NCBI GenBank assembly: GCA_003538615.1
Contig: DPRT01000115.1
Span: forward strand, 3,989 to 10,002
DNA from: Holophagaceae bacterium
GTDB taxonomy: Bacteria; Acidobacteriota; Holophagae; Holophagales; Holophagaceae
Length of the DNA: 6,014 nucleotides
Reading direction: 5' to 3'
Shown here: in pieces, positions 1 through 5,758 of the stretch
Numbering within the stretch: the stretch's first letter is position 1
How the letters are laid out: each line of letters opens with the position of its first letter
Translations under genes and position numbers: made by a program
Notes under the pieces: model-generated
What the model was told of the DNA's origin: nothing
The model's input: only the letters and a program-made list of their open reading frames with translations
The model's database searches: none

Positions 1-1004
1 AGGGTTCCGGCGGCGTACGAGGCCATCTCGAACACGCCCATGGGCCCGTTCCAGAGCAGGGTCTTCGCGGCGCGGATCTCGGCGGCATAGGCAGCCACGG
101 TCTCGGGGCCGATGTCCAGGGCCATGCGGTCGGCGGGGATGTTCTGGTCCACGGTGATGGCGCAGTCCGCGTCCTCCTTGAACTGGTCGGCGGCCACATG
201 GTCCAGGGGCAGCAGCAGGCGGGTGCCCTTGGCCTCGGCCTGCTTCAGCAGGTCCAGGGCCAGGTCCAGCTTGTCCTCCTCGCAGAGGCTCTTGCCGATC
301 TCGAACCCCTGCGCCTTGAGGAAGGTGTAGCTCATGGCGCCGCCGATGAGGATGGCGTCGGCCTTGCCGAGGAAGTTCTGGATGAGCTCGATCTTGTCGC
401 TCACCTTGGCGCCGCCGAAGATCACCACCAGCGGCTTGTCCGGGTGGTCTGTCACCTTGCCCAGGGCCTTCAGCTCCTTCTCCATGAGGAAGCCCGCGGC
501 CACGCGGTCCTTGGAGAAGTGCGGCACCATGCCGCTGACCGAGGCGTGGGCCCGATGAGCCGCGCCGAAGGCGTCGTTCACGTAGGTGTCCGCCAGCTTC
601 GCCAGGCTGGCGGCGAAGTCCTCCTTGTTCTTGGTCTCGCCCTTCTCGAAGCGGAGGTTCTCCAGCAGCAGGACCTGACCCGGCTTCAGGGCGGCGGCCT
701 CGGCCTCCACGGCCTCGCCGTTCACGTAGCTGGCCAGGCGGCAATCGAAGCCCTGCTCCTTCAGCCAGGCGGCCACGGGCGCAGCGCTGAAGGCGGCCTC
801 GAAGCCCTTGCCCTCGGGGCGGCCCAGGTGAGAGGCCAGCACCACCGAGGCGCCGCCGTCCAGCAGGCACTTCAGGGTGGGCAGCGTCTCTCGGATCCGG
901 GTGGCGTCCGTGATGCGGCCCTCTTTCAGGGGCACATTGAGGTCCGCCCGGAGGAAGACCCGGTGCCCCTTGACGTTGAGATCCCGCACCGACTGGAAGC
1001 CCAT
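1..1004 (-). CDS. pgk: Phosphoglycerate kinase (partial, C-terminus outside window)
   Basis: This enzyme transfers the acyl phosphate of 1,3-bisphosphoglycerate to ADP, giving 3-phosphoglycerate and ATP in the cytosol (glycolysis, reversible in gluconeogenesis). The 334 visible residues show the family landmarks in order: the signature VFLRADLNVPL (16-26), ASHLGRP (57-63), LLLENLRFEKGE (112-123), NDAFGAAHRAHAS (143-155), GGAKVSDKI (197-205), GGAMSYTFLK (221-230) and WNGPMGVFE (318-326). The frame is still open at base 1. Bacterial Pgk is about 390-400 residues, so roughly 60 C-terminal residues, including the nucleotide-binding GGGD loop, lie beyond the window. The start ATG at 1004-1002 is supported by AAGGAG (complement of 1010-1015) five bases upstream and by alignment of the N-terminus with the family. 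The upstream neighbour on the same strand is a methyltransferase, not gap, which often precedes pgk. Identification is secure. Confidence 0.98.
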   Translation of the reverse strand, partial: MGFQSVRDLNVKGHRVFLRADLNVPLKEGRITDATRIRETLPTLKCLLDGGASVVLASHLGRPEGKGFEAAFSAAPVAAWLKEQGFDCRLASYVNGEAVEAEAAALKPGQVLLLENLRFEKGETKNKEDFAASLAKLADTYVNDAFGAAHRAHASVSGMVPHFSKDRVAAGFLMEKELKALGKVTDHPDKPLVVIFGGAKVSDKIELIQNFLGKADAILIGGAMSYTFLKAQGFEIGKSLCEEDKLDLALDLLKQAEAKGTRLLLPLDHVAADQFKEDADCAITVDQNIPADRMALDIGPETVAAYAAEIRAAKTLLWNGPMGVFEMASYAAGT

Positions 1005-1036
1005 GGCTGCTCCTTGCGAATGGAAAGCCCCATTCT

Positions 1037-1066
1037 GACGGAGGATACCGCTGCCGGCTATCCGTC
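1037..1066 (-). other. Small inverted repeat between methyltransferase gene and pgk
   Basis: Within the 67-bp gap, GGATA pairs with TATCC and is flanked by GAC/GTC with a three-base bulge, around an 11-base loop (arms 1037-1039 plus 1043-1047, and 1059-1066). No T-run follows, so it does not look like an intrinsic terminator. It might be an mRNA processing or attenuation hairpin in the pgk leader, or simply chance in GC-rich DNA. Confidence 0.25.
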
Positions 1067-1071
1067 CGCCG

Positions 1072-1797
1072 TCACCACGCTCTTTCGAAGATGCCGATCC
1101 ACCTCGGGCTGTCCTCGGTGAAGGCTCCGCCGCCATAGGTGCCCATGACGCTCCGGAGGCGGAGCCCGGCGCGGACGGCCATCTCCTGGAGCGCGGCGGG
1201 ATGGTAGAGCCGCACGCTCTCCATGGCTTCGCGGGTATCGCCGGTGTCGAGATGGGTGAGCACCATGCGCTTCACGAGGCGGTCGCCCTCCATGGCCCGG
1301 CGGCTCAGGACCCTCACCCCGGCGCGTTCCAGGGTGTCCTCGGGGACCAGGGTGCGGGCCACCAGCTCGGCGTTCATGTAGTCCATCACCAGCACGCCAC
1401 CGTGGCGGAGGAGGTGCCCGAGGCGCAGCATCAGTGCGTGATTCTGTTCATCGGAGAAGTAGCCGAAGGGCGTGAACCAGAGGCAGATGCCGGAGAGGGC
1501 GCCATCCTTCACCGGCAGGGCCCTCATGTCGCCGCGCAGCAGCCAGGGCCGCAGGGCAGAGGGGGCCATGCGAAGCAGGGCGGATGAGAGGTCCATGCCG
1601 AAGGCCAGGGGGTTGGCCCGCCGCAGGATCTCCAGGTGCCGCCCGGCGCCGCAGGCGAGATCAAGGACGGGCCCTTCGCCCAGCTCCGGGGCCACGCGCA
1701 GGGCCCGGCTCACGGCCAGGCGGGCCTCCTCCGCGTCCCGATGGGCGTAGAGCCGGGCATAGTCCTCGTCAAACCACGCTTCGAACCACTCAGCCAA
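1072..1797 (-). CDS. Class I SAM-dependent methyltransferase
   Basis: This is a predicted cytosolic methyltransferase of 241 residues with unknown substrate. Motif I, the SAM-binding glycine loop, is VLDLACGAGRH (44-54). It is followed by the acidic strand-2 end FGMDLS (66-71), GDMRALPV (89-96), the strand-4 region LSGICLWFTPFGYF (101-114) and the post-motif segment RHGGVLVMDYMNAE (131-144). The N-terminus WFEAWFDEDYARLYAHRD and the C-terminal FTEDSPRWIGIFER resemble a common group of uncharacterised bacterial methyltransferases. The frame is open far upstream into the rbfA/truB region, but homology-like sequence begins only near 1797. I therefore choose the TTG at 1797-1795, which has AAAGGG seven bases upstream. 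A GTG at 1830 (252 residues) is the alternative and has no clear ribosome binding site. The gene is divergent from rbfA, lies 67 bp upstream of pgk on the same strand, and may be co-transcribed with pgk. Fold assignment is firm; substrate (small molecule, RNA or protein) cannot be told. Confidence 0.88.
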   Translation of the reverse strand: MAEWFEAWFDEDYARLYAHRDAEEARLAVSRALRVAPELGEGPVLDLACGAGRHLEILRRANPLAFGMDLSSALLRMAPSALRPWLLRGDMRALPVKDGALSGICLWFTPFGYFSDEQNHALMLRLGHLLRHGGVLVMDYMNAELVARTLVPEDTLERAGVRVLSRRAMEGDRLVKRMVLTHLDTGDTREAMESVRLYHPAALQEMAVRAGLRLRSVMGTYGGGAFTEDSPRWIGIFERAW

Positions 1798-1804
1798 GGC
1801 AGCG

Positions 1805-1810
1805 CCCTTT
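1805..1810 (-). promoter_or_regulatory. Ribosome binding site deciding the TTG start of the methyltransferase
   Basis: The minus strand reads AAAGGG here, seven bases before TTG at 1797-1795. The competing in-frame GTG at 1830-1828 is preceded only by GC-rich sequence without a purine-rich Shine-Dalgarno match. A weak -10-like GATACT (complement of 1821-1826), just inside the longer candidate, would also favour the shorter protein, but no -35 box is visible. Confidence 0.45.
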
Positions 1811-1877
1811 GAAAAGCCCAGAGTATCCACCCAAAGGCGACCGGGGGCCGCCGGCGGAGGAGAAATCCCGGCTCGGC

Positions 1878-1883
1878 TACAAT
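1878..1883 (+). promoter_or_regulatory. Candidate -10 box for rbfA-truB
   Basis: TACAAT differs from the sigma-70 consensus TATAAT at one position and stands out in very GC-rich flanks. Transcription would begin near 1889-1891, leaving a leader of only about 14 bases that holds the rbfA ribosome binding site (AAGGA, 1894-1898). No recognisable -35 hexamer lies 16-18 bp upstream (the sequence there is GC-rich, around 1855-1861), so the call rests on the -10 box and its position. Confidence 0.45.
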
Positions 1884-1903
1884 GGAATCTGCAAAGGAAG
1901 CCC

Positions 1904-2305
1904 ATGCAACGCCCCGAACGCCTTGAAGACCAAGTCCATTTCCTGCTTTCCACGCTGGTGCAGCGCGAGCTCCGGGATCCGGAGCTGGGCTTCCTGACCC
2001 TCACTGCGGTCCGCCTGTCGCCGGACCGCAGCGTGGCCAAGGTGTACTTCACGGTGCTGCCCGCCAACGGCGGCGACCAGGAAGCCCAGGAGGGGATCAC
2101 GCGGAAGGCCCTGGGCCGCGCCGCAGGCTTCCTGCGCACCCAGCTCGCCACCCGCCTCAAGATGAAGCGGGTGCCCGAGCTGAGGTTCTTCCCGGACAGC
2201 ACCCTGAACGCGGGAAACCACATGGAGACCCTGCTGTCGGAGATCGAGCAGGAGCGGGCCGCTAGGCCCGCGGATCCTGATGCCGCTGACACTGCGGAAG
2301 CCTGA
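1904..2305 (+). CDS. rbfA: Ribosome-binding factor A (30S maturation)
   Basis: RbfA is a small KH-type RNA-binding protein that binds the immature 30S subunit and assists 16S rRNA 5'-end processing and cold adaptation. The 133-residue product matches the family length (about 110-140). It shows the expected pattern: an N-terminal helix RPERLEDQVHFLLSTLVQREL, then DPELGFLTLTAVRLSPDRSVAKVYFTV (25-51), a helix ending RAAGFLRTQLATRLKMKRVPELRFFPDSTL (about 72-101) with the A-G kink typical of RbfA, and GNHMETLLSEIE near the end. The last ~18 residues are an Ala/Asp/Glu/Pro-rich tail that is probably disordered. The start ATG is preceded by AAGGA at 1894-1898, five bases away. The gene abuts truB exactly, the usual partner. 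The usual upstream partners nusA and infB are absent; instead a divergent methyltransferase gene lies upstream, and a TACAAT box suggests a promoter of its own. Confidence 0.95.
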   Translation: MQRPERLEDQVHFLLSTLVQRELRDPELGFLTLTAVRLSPDRSVAKVYFTVLPANGGDQEAQEGITRKALGRAAGFLRTQLATRLKMKRVPELRFFPDSTLNAGNHMETLLSEIEQERAARPADPDAADTAEA

Positions 2306-3199
2306 ATGGTCGAGTCCGGCATCCACCTCGTCCACAAGGCCGTGGGTCAGAGCAGTTTTGACGTGATCCGGGGTTTCAAGCGCCGGGCCTTCGAGGCCGG
2401 GCAGAAGAAGCTGGCCCTGGGCCACGGCGGCACGCTGGACCCCTTCGCGGATGGCCTGCTGCTGGTCCTGGCGGGCCAGGCCACGCGACTCATGGAGCTG
2501 ATGCATCCGCTGCCCAAGACCTATGTGGCGGAGGTGGCCTGGGGCGCCGAGACCGATACCTGCGATCTGCATGGGAAGGTGATCTCGGCCTCGGAGGCGC
2601 GGCCGTCGCAGGCGTCCCTGGAGGCGGCCCTGGCGCCCTTGCTGGGCTGGACGGACCAGGTGCCGCCGGCCACCAGCGCCAAGAAGATCGATGGCGAGGC
2701 CGCCTACAAGAAGGCCCACCGGGGCGAGGACGTGGTGATGAAGCCCTGCCGCGTCTTCCTGCTGTCGGCCCGGTGGATCAGTCACGATCTTCCGCATCAC
2801 AGCACCTTGGAACTGACCTGCCGGGGCGGCTACTACGTGCGCAGCCTGGCCCGGGATCTCGGTCGCGCCCTGGGCTGCGGCGCCCACCTGACGGCCCTCC
2901 ACCGCACGGCCATCGGCCCCTGGCGCGATCCCGGCGAAGGCCAGGAGCGCCTGCTCACCGGCGCGGACCTGCTGCCCTGGTGCCCGTCGCGGCTGCTGAC
3001 GGACGAGGAGGCCGGGCACCTGAGCCACGGCAGGGTCATCCCCGTGGGCGAAGCGGTCCCCCCTGCCTGGGTCATGCCCGAAGGCTTCCCTGATCCCGGC
3101 GCGCCGCTGAGGGCCTTGCATGCGGGGCGTCTCGTGGCACTGCTCAAGCCCGCCGAGGAGGGCCTGCGGACCTTCGCCAACCTGCGGGGCGGACTCTAG
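2306..3199 (+). CDS. truB: tRNA pseudouridine(55) synthase
   Basis: TruB isomerises U55 to pseudouridine in the T-psi-C loop of tRNAs and also works as a tRNA chaperone. In this 297-residue protein the catalytic loop is GHGGTLDPFADGLLLV, with the nucleophile Asp at residue 45. Other family motifs follow: KTYVAEVAWGAETDTCDLHG (71-90, including the conserved Tyr73), QVPPATSAKKIDGEAAY (118-134) and CRGGYYVRSLARDLGRALG (172-190, with the Tyr177 and Arg179 pair), then AHLTALHRTAIGPW (193-206). The C-terminal ~75 residues are a PUA-like tail ending FANLRGGL. The ATG follows the rbfA stop directly (TGAATG), with a weak GGAAG ribosome binding site at 2296-2300, so translation is probably coupled to rbfA. 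The stop TAG (3197-3199) lies in a CTAG shared with the convergent terC-like gene. The usual downstream genes ribF or rpsO are not here. Confidence 0.97.
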   Translation: MVESGIHLVHKAVGQSSFDVIRGFKRRAFEAGQKKLALGHGGTLDPFADGLLLVLAGQATRLMELMHPLPKTYVAEVAWGAETDTCDLHGKVISASEARPSQASLEAALAPLLGWTDQVPPATSAKKIDGEAAYKKAHRGEDVVMKPCRVFLLSARWISHDLPHHSTLELTCRGGYYVRSLARDLGRALGCGAHLTALHRTAIGPWRDPGEGQERLLTGADLLPWCPSRLLTDEEAGHLSHGRVIPVGEAVPPAWVMPEGFPDPGAPLRALHAGRLVALLKPAEEGLRTFANLRGGL

Positions 3200-3972
3200 G
3201 ACTTCTTTTCCGGCTGGATCGCGGTCTTGTCCGGCGCTTCAACCCACTCCGAGTGCAGGTGGACGGGCTTCGCCTTGCCCCTCAGCCGCAGGTTCAGCAT
3301 CTCGACGAGCAGCGAGAAGGCCATCGCGAAGTAGACGTAGCCCTTGGGGATGTGCATGCCGGTGCCCTCGCCCACGAGGGTGGTGCCGATGAGGAGGAGG
3401 AAGCTGAGGGCGAGGATCTTCAGCGTCGGATGGGTTTCGACGAAGTCGCCGATGGGCTTGGCGGCCAGCATCATCACGCCGACGGAGATGATGACGGCGG
3501 TGACCATGACCGCGAGATCCCGGGCCATGCCCACGGCGGTGATCACCGAGTCCAGGGAGAAGACGATGTCGAGCAGCATGATCTGGATCAGCACCCCGGA
3601 GAACGAGGGGGCGATCTTCTTCACGGATTCGCCTTCGATGCCCTCGAGCTTGTGGTGGATCTCGTGCGTCGCCTTGGCGATCAGGAAGAGGCCGCCGCCG
3701 AGGAGGATGAGGTCCCGCCCCGAGAAGCCGTGGCCCATGACCTGGAACAGCGGGTTCGTGAGCCTCACGATCCAGGCGATGGACATGAGCAGCAGGATGC
3801 GCATGCCCATGGCGAGCAGCAGGCCGGTCTGCCGGGCCTTGGCCTGCTTCTCCGCGGGGAGCTTCCCGGCCAGGATCGAGATGAAGATGATGTTGTCGAT
3901 GCCCAGGACGATCTCGAGGACCGTCAGCGTCAACAGGGCGATCCAGGCCTCGGGATTGGTCATCCAGCTCAT
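3196..3972 (-). CDS. TerC family integral membrane protein (YgdQ-like)
   Basis: The protein has 258 residues and about seven hydrophobic segments (roughly 11-33, 50-70, 86-103, 124-147, 154-171, 187-204, 211-228), consistent with the inner membrane. The two acidic TerC motifs are present: LEIVLGIDNIIF (19-30, Glu20 and Asp26) and LLDIVFSLDSVITAVG (133-148, Asp135 and Asp141). Family members are linked to tellurite resistance (TerC), manganese export (Alx, MeeF/MeeY in other bacteria) and metal loading of secreted proteins. This short form, with no CBS/CorC extension, resembles E. coli YgdQ, so metal-ion export is plausible but inferred. The tail after residue 231 is hydrophilic and ends in PEKKS. 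The start ATG at 3972 has GGAG (complement of 3981-3984) eight bases upstream, and the N-terminus aligns with the family; Met4 is a less likely start. No other ter gene is nearby, so tellurite resistance should not be assumed. The gene is convergent with truB and overlaps it by four bases. Confidence 0.93.
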   Translation of the reverse strand: MSWMTNPEAWIALLTLTVLEIVLGIDNIIFISILAGKLPAEKQAKARQTGLLLAMGMRILLLMSIAWIVRLTNPLFQVMGHGFSGRDLILLGGGLFLIAKATHEIHHKLEGIEGESVKKIAPSFSGVLIQIMLLDIVFSLDSVITAVGMARDLAVMVTAVIISVGVMMLAAKPIGDFVETHPTLKILALSFLLLIGTTLVGEGTGMHIPKGYVYFAMAFSLLVEMLNLRLRGKAKPVHLHSEWVEAPDKTAIQPEKKS

Positions 3973-4003
3973 GGGGGCATCTCCGGGATATCGGCAGGCG
4001 GAA

Positions 4004-4039
4004 AGGCCCCATCCTAGCCTGGGTGGCTTCCGGAGGCCT
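4004..4039 (-). terminator. Weak candidate terminator after the oxidoreductase operon
   Basis: On the minus strand an imperfect stem starts at the stop codon of the small cysteine protein. AGGCC pairs with GGCCT (4035-4039 with 4004-4008), an inner TCC/GGA (4012-4014 with 4032-4034) and AGCC/GGCT (4016-4019 with 4025-4028) follow, and the loop has five bases. About 12 pairs form in total. Only three T residues follow (4004-4002), so termination would be inefficient and read-through into the terC-like gene, 65 bp further on, is possible. Confidence 0.35.
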
Positions 4040-4301
4040 AATCCTGGACGGGCACCCGCGCCGCGAGGTCATCGAGGACCTTGAGCATGTGCTGGCATTC
4101 CTCGCAGCTGGTGTGGGGGGTGCCGCAGGGGAAGCCATCGCTCTGCATGCCGAGGCAGCGGGGCTGCTGGATGAAGCGCACCAACTCGGCCATGAGGCCG
4201 GAGACCTTGATGCGGAGGGGGCTGTCCGGGATCTCCCGGAGGGCCATGACGAGCTTCCATTCCTCAGCGTTGAGGGTGGTCTGGATGGCGGTGTCCGTCA
4301 T
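4038..4301 (-). CDS. Small four-cysteine protein of unknown function, in oxidoreductase operon
   Basis: This 87-residue soluble protein belongs to no family I recognise. The first half (about 11-45) looks helical and mixed-charge. The second half holds four cysteines, C49, C59, C66 and C69, spaced C-x9-C-x6-C-x2-C and ending in CEEC, with His63 and His71 nearby. This looks like a zinc or iron-sulfur site, though disulfides are possible. Cysteine is otherwise absent. No signal peptide or membrane segment is seen. The ATG at 4301 has a near-perfect AGGAGG (complement of 4307-4312) five bases upstream. The frame is open for 33 codons further upstream, but that extension runs into the beta-gamma gene and lacks such a site. 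It lies only 26 bp after the oxidoreductase beta-gamma gene on the same strand, so co-transcription is very likely. A role as accessory, assembly factor or small electron carrier for that enzyme is inference from position only. Confidence 0.82.
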   Translation of the reverse strand: MTDTAIQTTLNAEEWKLVMALREIPDSPLRIKVSGLMAELVRFIQQPRCLGMQSDGFPCGTPHTSCEECQHMLKVLDDLAARVPVQD

Positions 4302-4327
4302 GGCTGCCTCCTGGGAGATGCCGGGCG

Positions 4328-5758
4328 TTACTTCTCGAGCGCTTCCACGGACTTGATGCCCCAGGCGAAGGCCTCCTCGTTCAGGGGGATCAGGGCGCAC
4401 TTGTCCTTCAGGGCCACGCGGATGGCCGTGAGCAGGGTCTCCTTGGGGAAGATCTGCGTGGCGGCCTGGAGGGCGCCCAGGGCCACGATGTTCTTCACCA
4501 CGGCCTTGCCCAGGTCGGTGGCGATGCCCGTGAAGGGCACGGGGAACATCTTGATGCTGGGATCCAGCACGGGGGGTTCCGTGACCACGGAGCTGTCGTA
4601 GATGACGTAGCCGCCCTTGCGGACCGTGGGGCCGAACTTGACGAGGCTCGGCGTGTTGAAGGCGATGAGCACCTGGGGATCGGGGGAACCGGGGTTCAGC
4701 ACCTCGTCCTTGGCCACGTGGACGTCCGCGTAGGACGTGCCACCGCGGCTCTCGGGGCCGTAGCTGGGGATGTGGGTGGCGTCGAAGCCTTCGTTGATGG
4801 AGGCGCGGGCGATGAGCATGGCCGCGGTCTGGGCGCCGTCGCCGCCGGAGCCGGCCAGCTTCAGCGAGATGTCCAGCGGGTCGAGGTGGACGGGGAAGCC
4901 GTCGCAGGCGCGCACGGGATGCTCATAGGTGGCTCCCGCGAGGCTGAGGAGCTTCTCGCCCTTGAAGCAGGGCGGGTTGCGCTTGAACCAGGGCTCGACG
5001 GTGGCGTCCTTCTTCACGCCCAGGGGATACACGGGCTCCATGCACTCCTTGACCCACTTGGCGGTGGCCTCGGGGTCCATCTTCAGGTGGGTGGGGCACT
5101 CGGCCAGCACCTCGATGAAGGAGTAGCCGCGGCCTTCCATCTGGAGCTTGAGGGCCTTCTGGATGGCCTTCTTCGCCTTGATGCGCTGCTTGGCGTCGAA
5201 GAGGGCCACGCGCTCCACGTAGATGGGGCCGTCGAGGCCCGCGATGAGCTCGGCCATCTTCATGGGCTGGCCGTTGTACTCGTTGCGGCCCGAGGGGCTG
5301 GTGGAGCTGGTCTGGCCCATGAGCGTGGTGGGGGCCATCTGGCCGCCGGTCATGCCGTAGATGGCGTTGTTGATGAAGATGACGGTGATGGGGGCGCCCA
5401 GCTGGGCCGTGGCCACGGTTTCCGCGAGACCGATGGAGGCCAGGTCGCCGTCGCCCTGGTAGCTGATGACCACGCTCTCGGGGTTGGCGAACTTGTGGCC
5501 CAGGGCCACCACGGGCGCGCGGCCGTGGGCGGCCTGGCTGTTGCCCACATCGAAGTAGTAGTAGAGGAACACGGAGCAGCCCACGGGGCTGATGGCCACC
5601 GTGCGGTCCTGGATGCCCAGCTCGTCGATGGCTTCCGCCAGGTACTTGTGGGCCAGCCCGTGGCCGCAGCCGGGGCAGTAGTGGGTGGCGTGGCCCTTGA
5701 GGCCCTCGCCGTGGGAATGGCGCTCGAACTTGTCGTAGAAGACGCTGGCCTTGCTCAT
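4328..5758 (-). CDS. 2-oxoacid:ferredoxin oxidoreductase, fused beta-gamma subunit (VOR type)
   Basis: This 476-residue protein joins two subunits that are commonly separate. Residues 1 to about 265 are the thiamine-diphosphate-binding beta subunit. It contains HYCPGCGHG (26-34), SPVGCS (57-62), the TPP/Mg motif GDGDLASIG (102-110) completed by NN (130-131), and IYGMTGGQMAPTT (133-145). Cys28, Cys31, Cys61 and Cys221 are placed like the four ligands of the proximal [4Fe-4S] cluster. Residues about 295-476 are the gamma (POR gamma) domain: LAGSGGDGAQTAAMLIARA (301-319), YGPESRGGTSYADVHV (333-348) and the closing Leu/Ala-rich part. The complex converts a 2-oxoacid plus CoA to acyl-CoA and CO2 while reducing ferredoxin. 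The GQMAPTT-type beta sequence points to the 2-oxoisovalerate (branched-chain) group, but 2-oxoglutarate or another substrate is not excluded. The ATG overlaps the alpha-subunit stop (ATGA) and has AAGGAGG at the complement of 5766-5772, seven bases away. Confidence 0.93.
   Translation of the reverse strand: MSKASVFYDKFERHSHGEGLKGHATHYCPGCGHGLAHKYLAEAIDELGIQDRTVAISPVGCSVFLYYYFDVGNSQAAHGRAPVVALGHKFANPESVVISYQGDGDLASIGLAETVATAQLGAPITVIFINNAIYGMTGGQMAPTTLMGQTSSTSPSGRNEYNGQPMKMAELIAGLDGPIYVERVALFDAKQRIKAKKAIQKALKLQMEGRGYSFIEVLAECPTHLKMDPEATAKWVKECMEPVYPLGVKKDATVEPWFKRNPPCFKGEKLLSLAGATYEHPVRACDGFPVHLDPLDISLKLAGSGGDGAQTAAMLIARASINEGFDATHIPSYGPESRGGTSYADVHVAKDEVLNPGSPDPQVLIAFNTPSLVKFGPTVRKGGYVIYDSSVVTEPPVLDPSIKMFPVPFTGIATDLGKAVVKNIVALGALQAATQIFPKETLLTAIRVALKDKCALIPLNEEAFAWGIKSVEALEK

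Noticed and set aside
198..1121. A 307-codon open frame on the plus strand
   Set aside because: It is antisense to pgk. The translation is repetitive Leu/Gly/Ala/Gln text and there is no fitting ribosome binding site.
1877..3121. A 414-codon open frame on the minus strand
   Set aside because: It lies antisense to rbfA and truB, both of which carry unmistakable family motifs. Its product is Gln/Gly/Arg/Ala-rich with no domain signature.
3196..3972. Tellurite resistance locus
   Set aside because: Only a TerC-family membrane protein is present; no terA, terB, terD, terE or terZ gene is seen, and the short YgdQ-like form is widespread without tellurite resistance.
3239..4138. Open frames overlapping the terC-like gene on both strands (for example 3239-4138 minus and 3253-4017 plus)
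   Set aside because: One is Arg/His/Pro-rich and the other Asp/Glu/His-rich, typical of shifted or antisense reading of a GC-rich hydrophobic gene. The real frame shows the TerC motifs and seven membrane segments.
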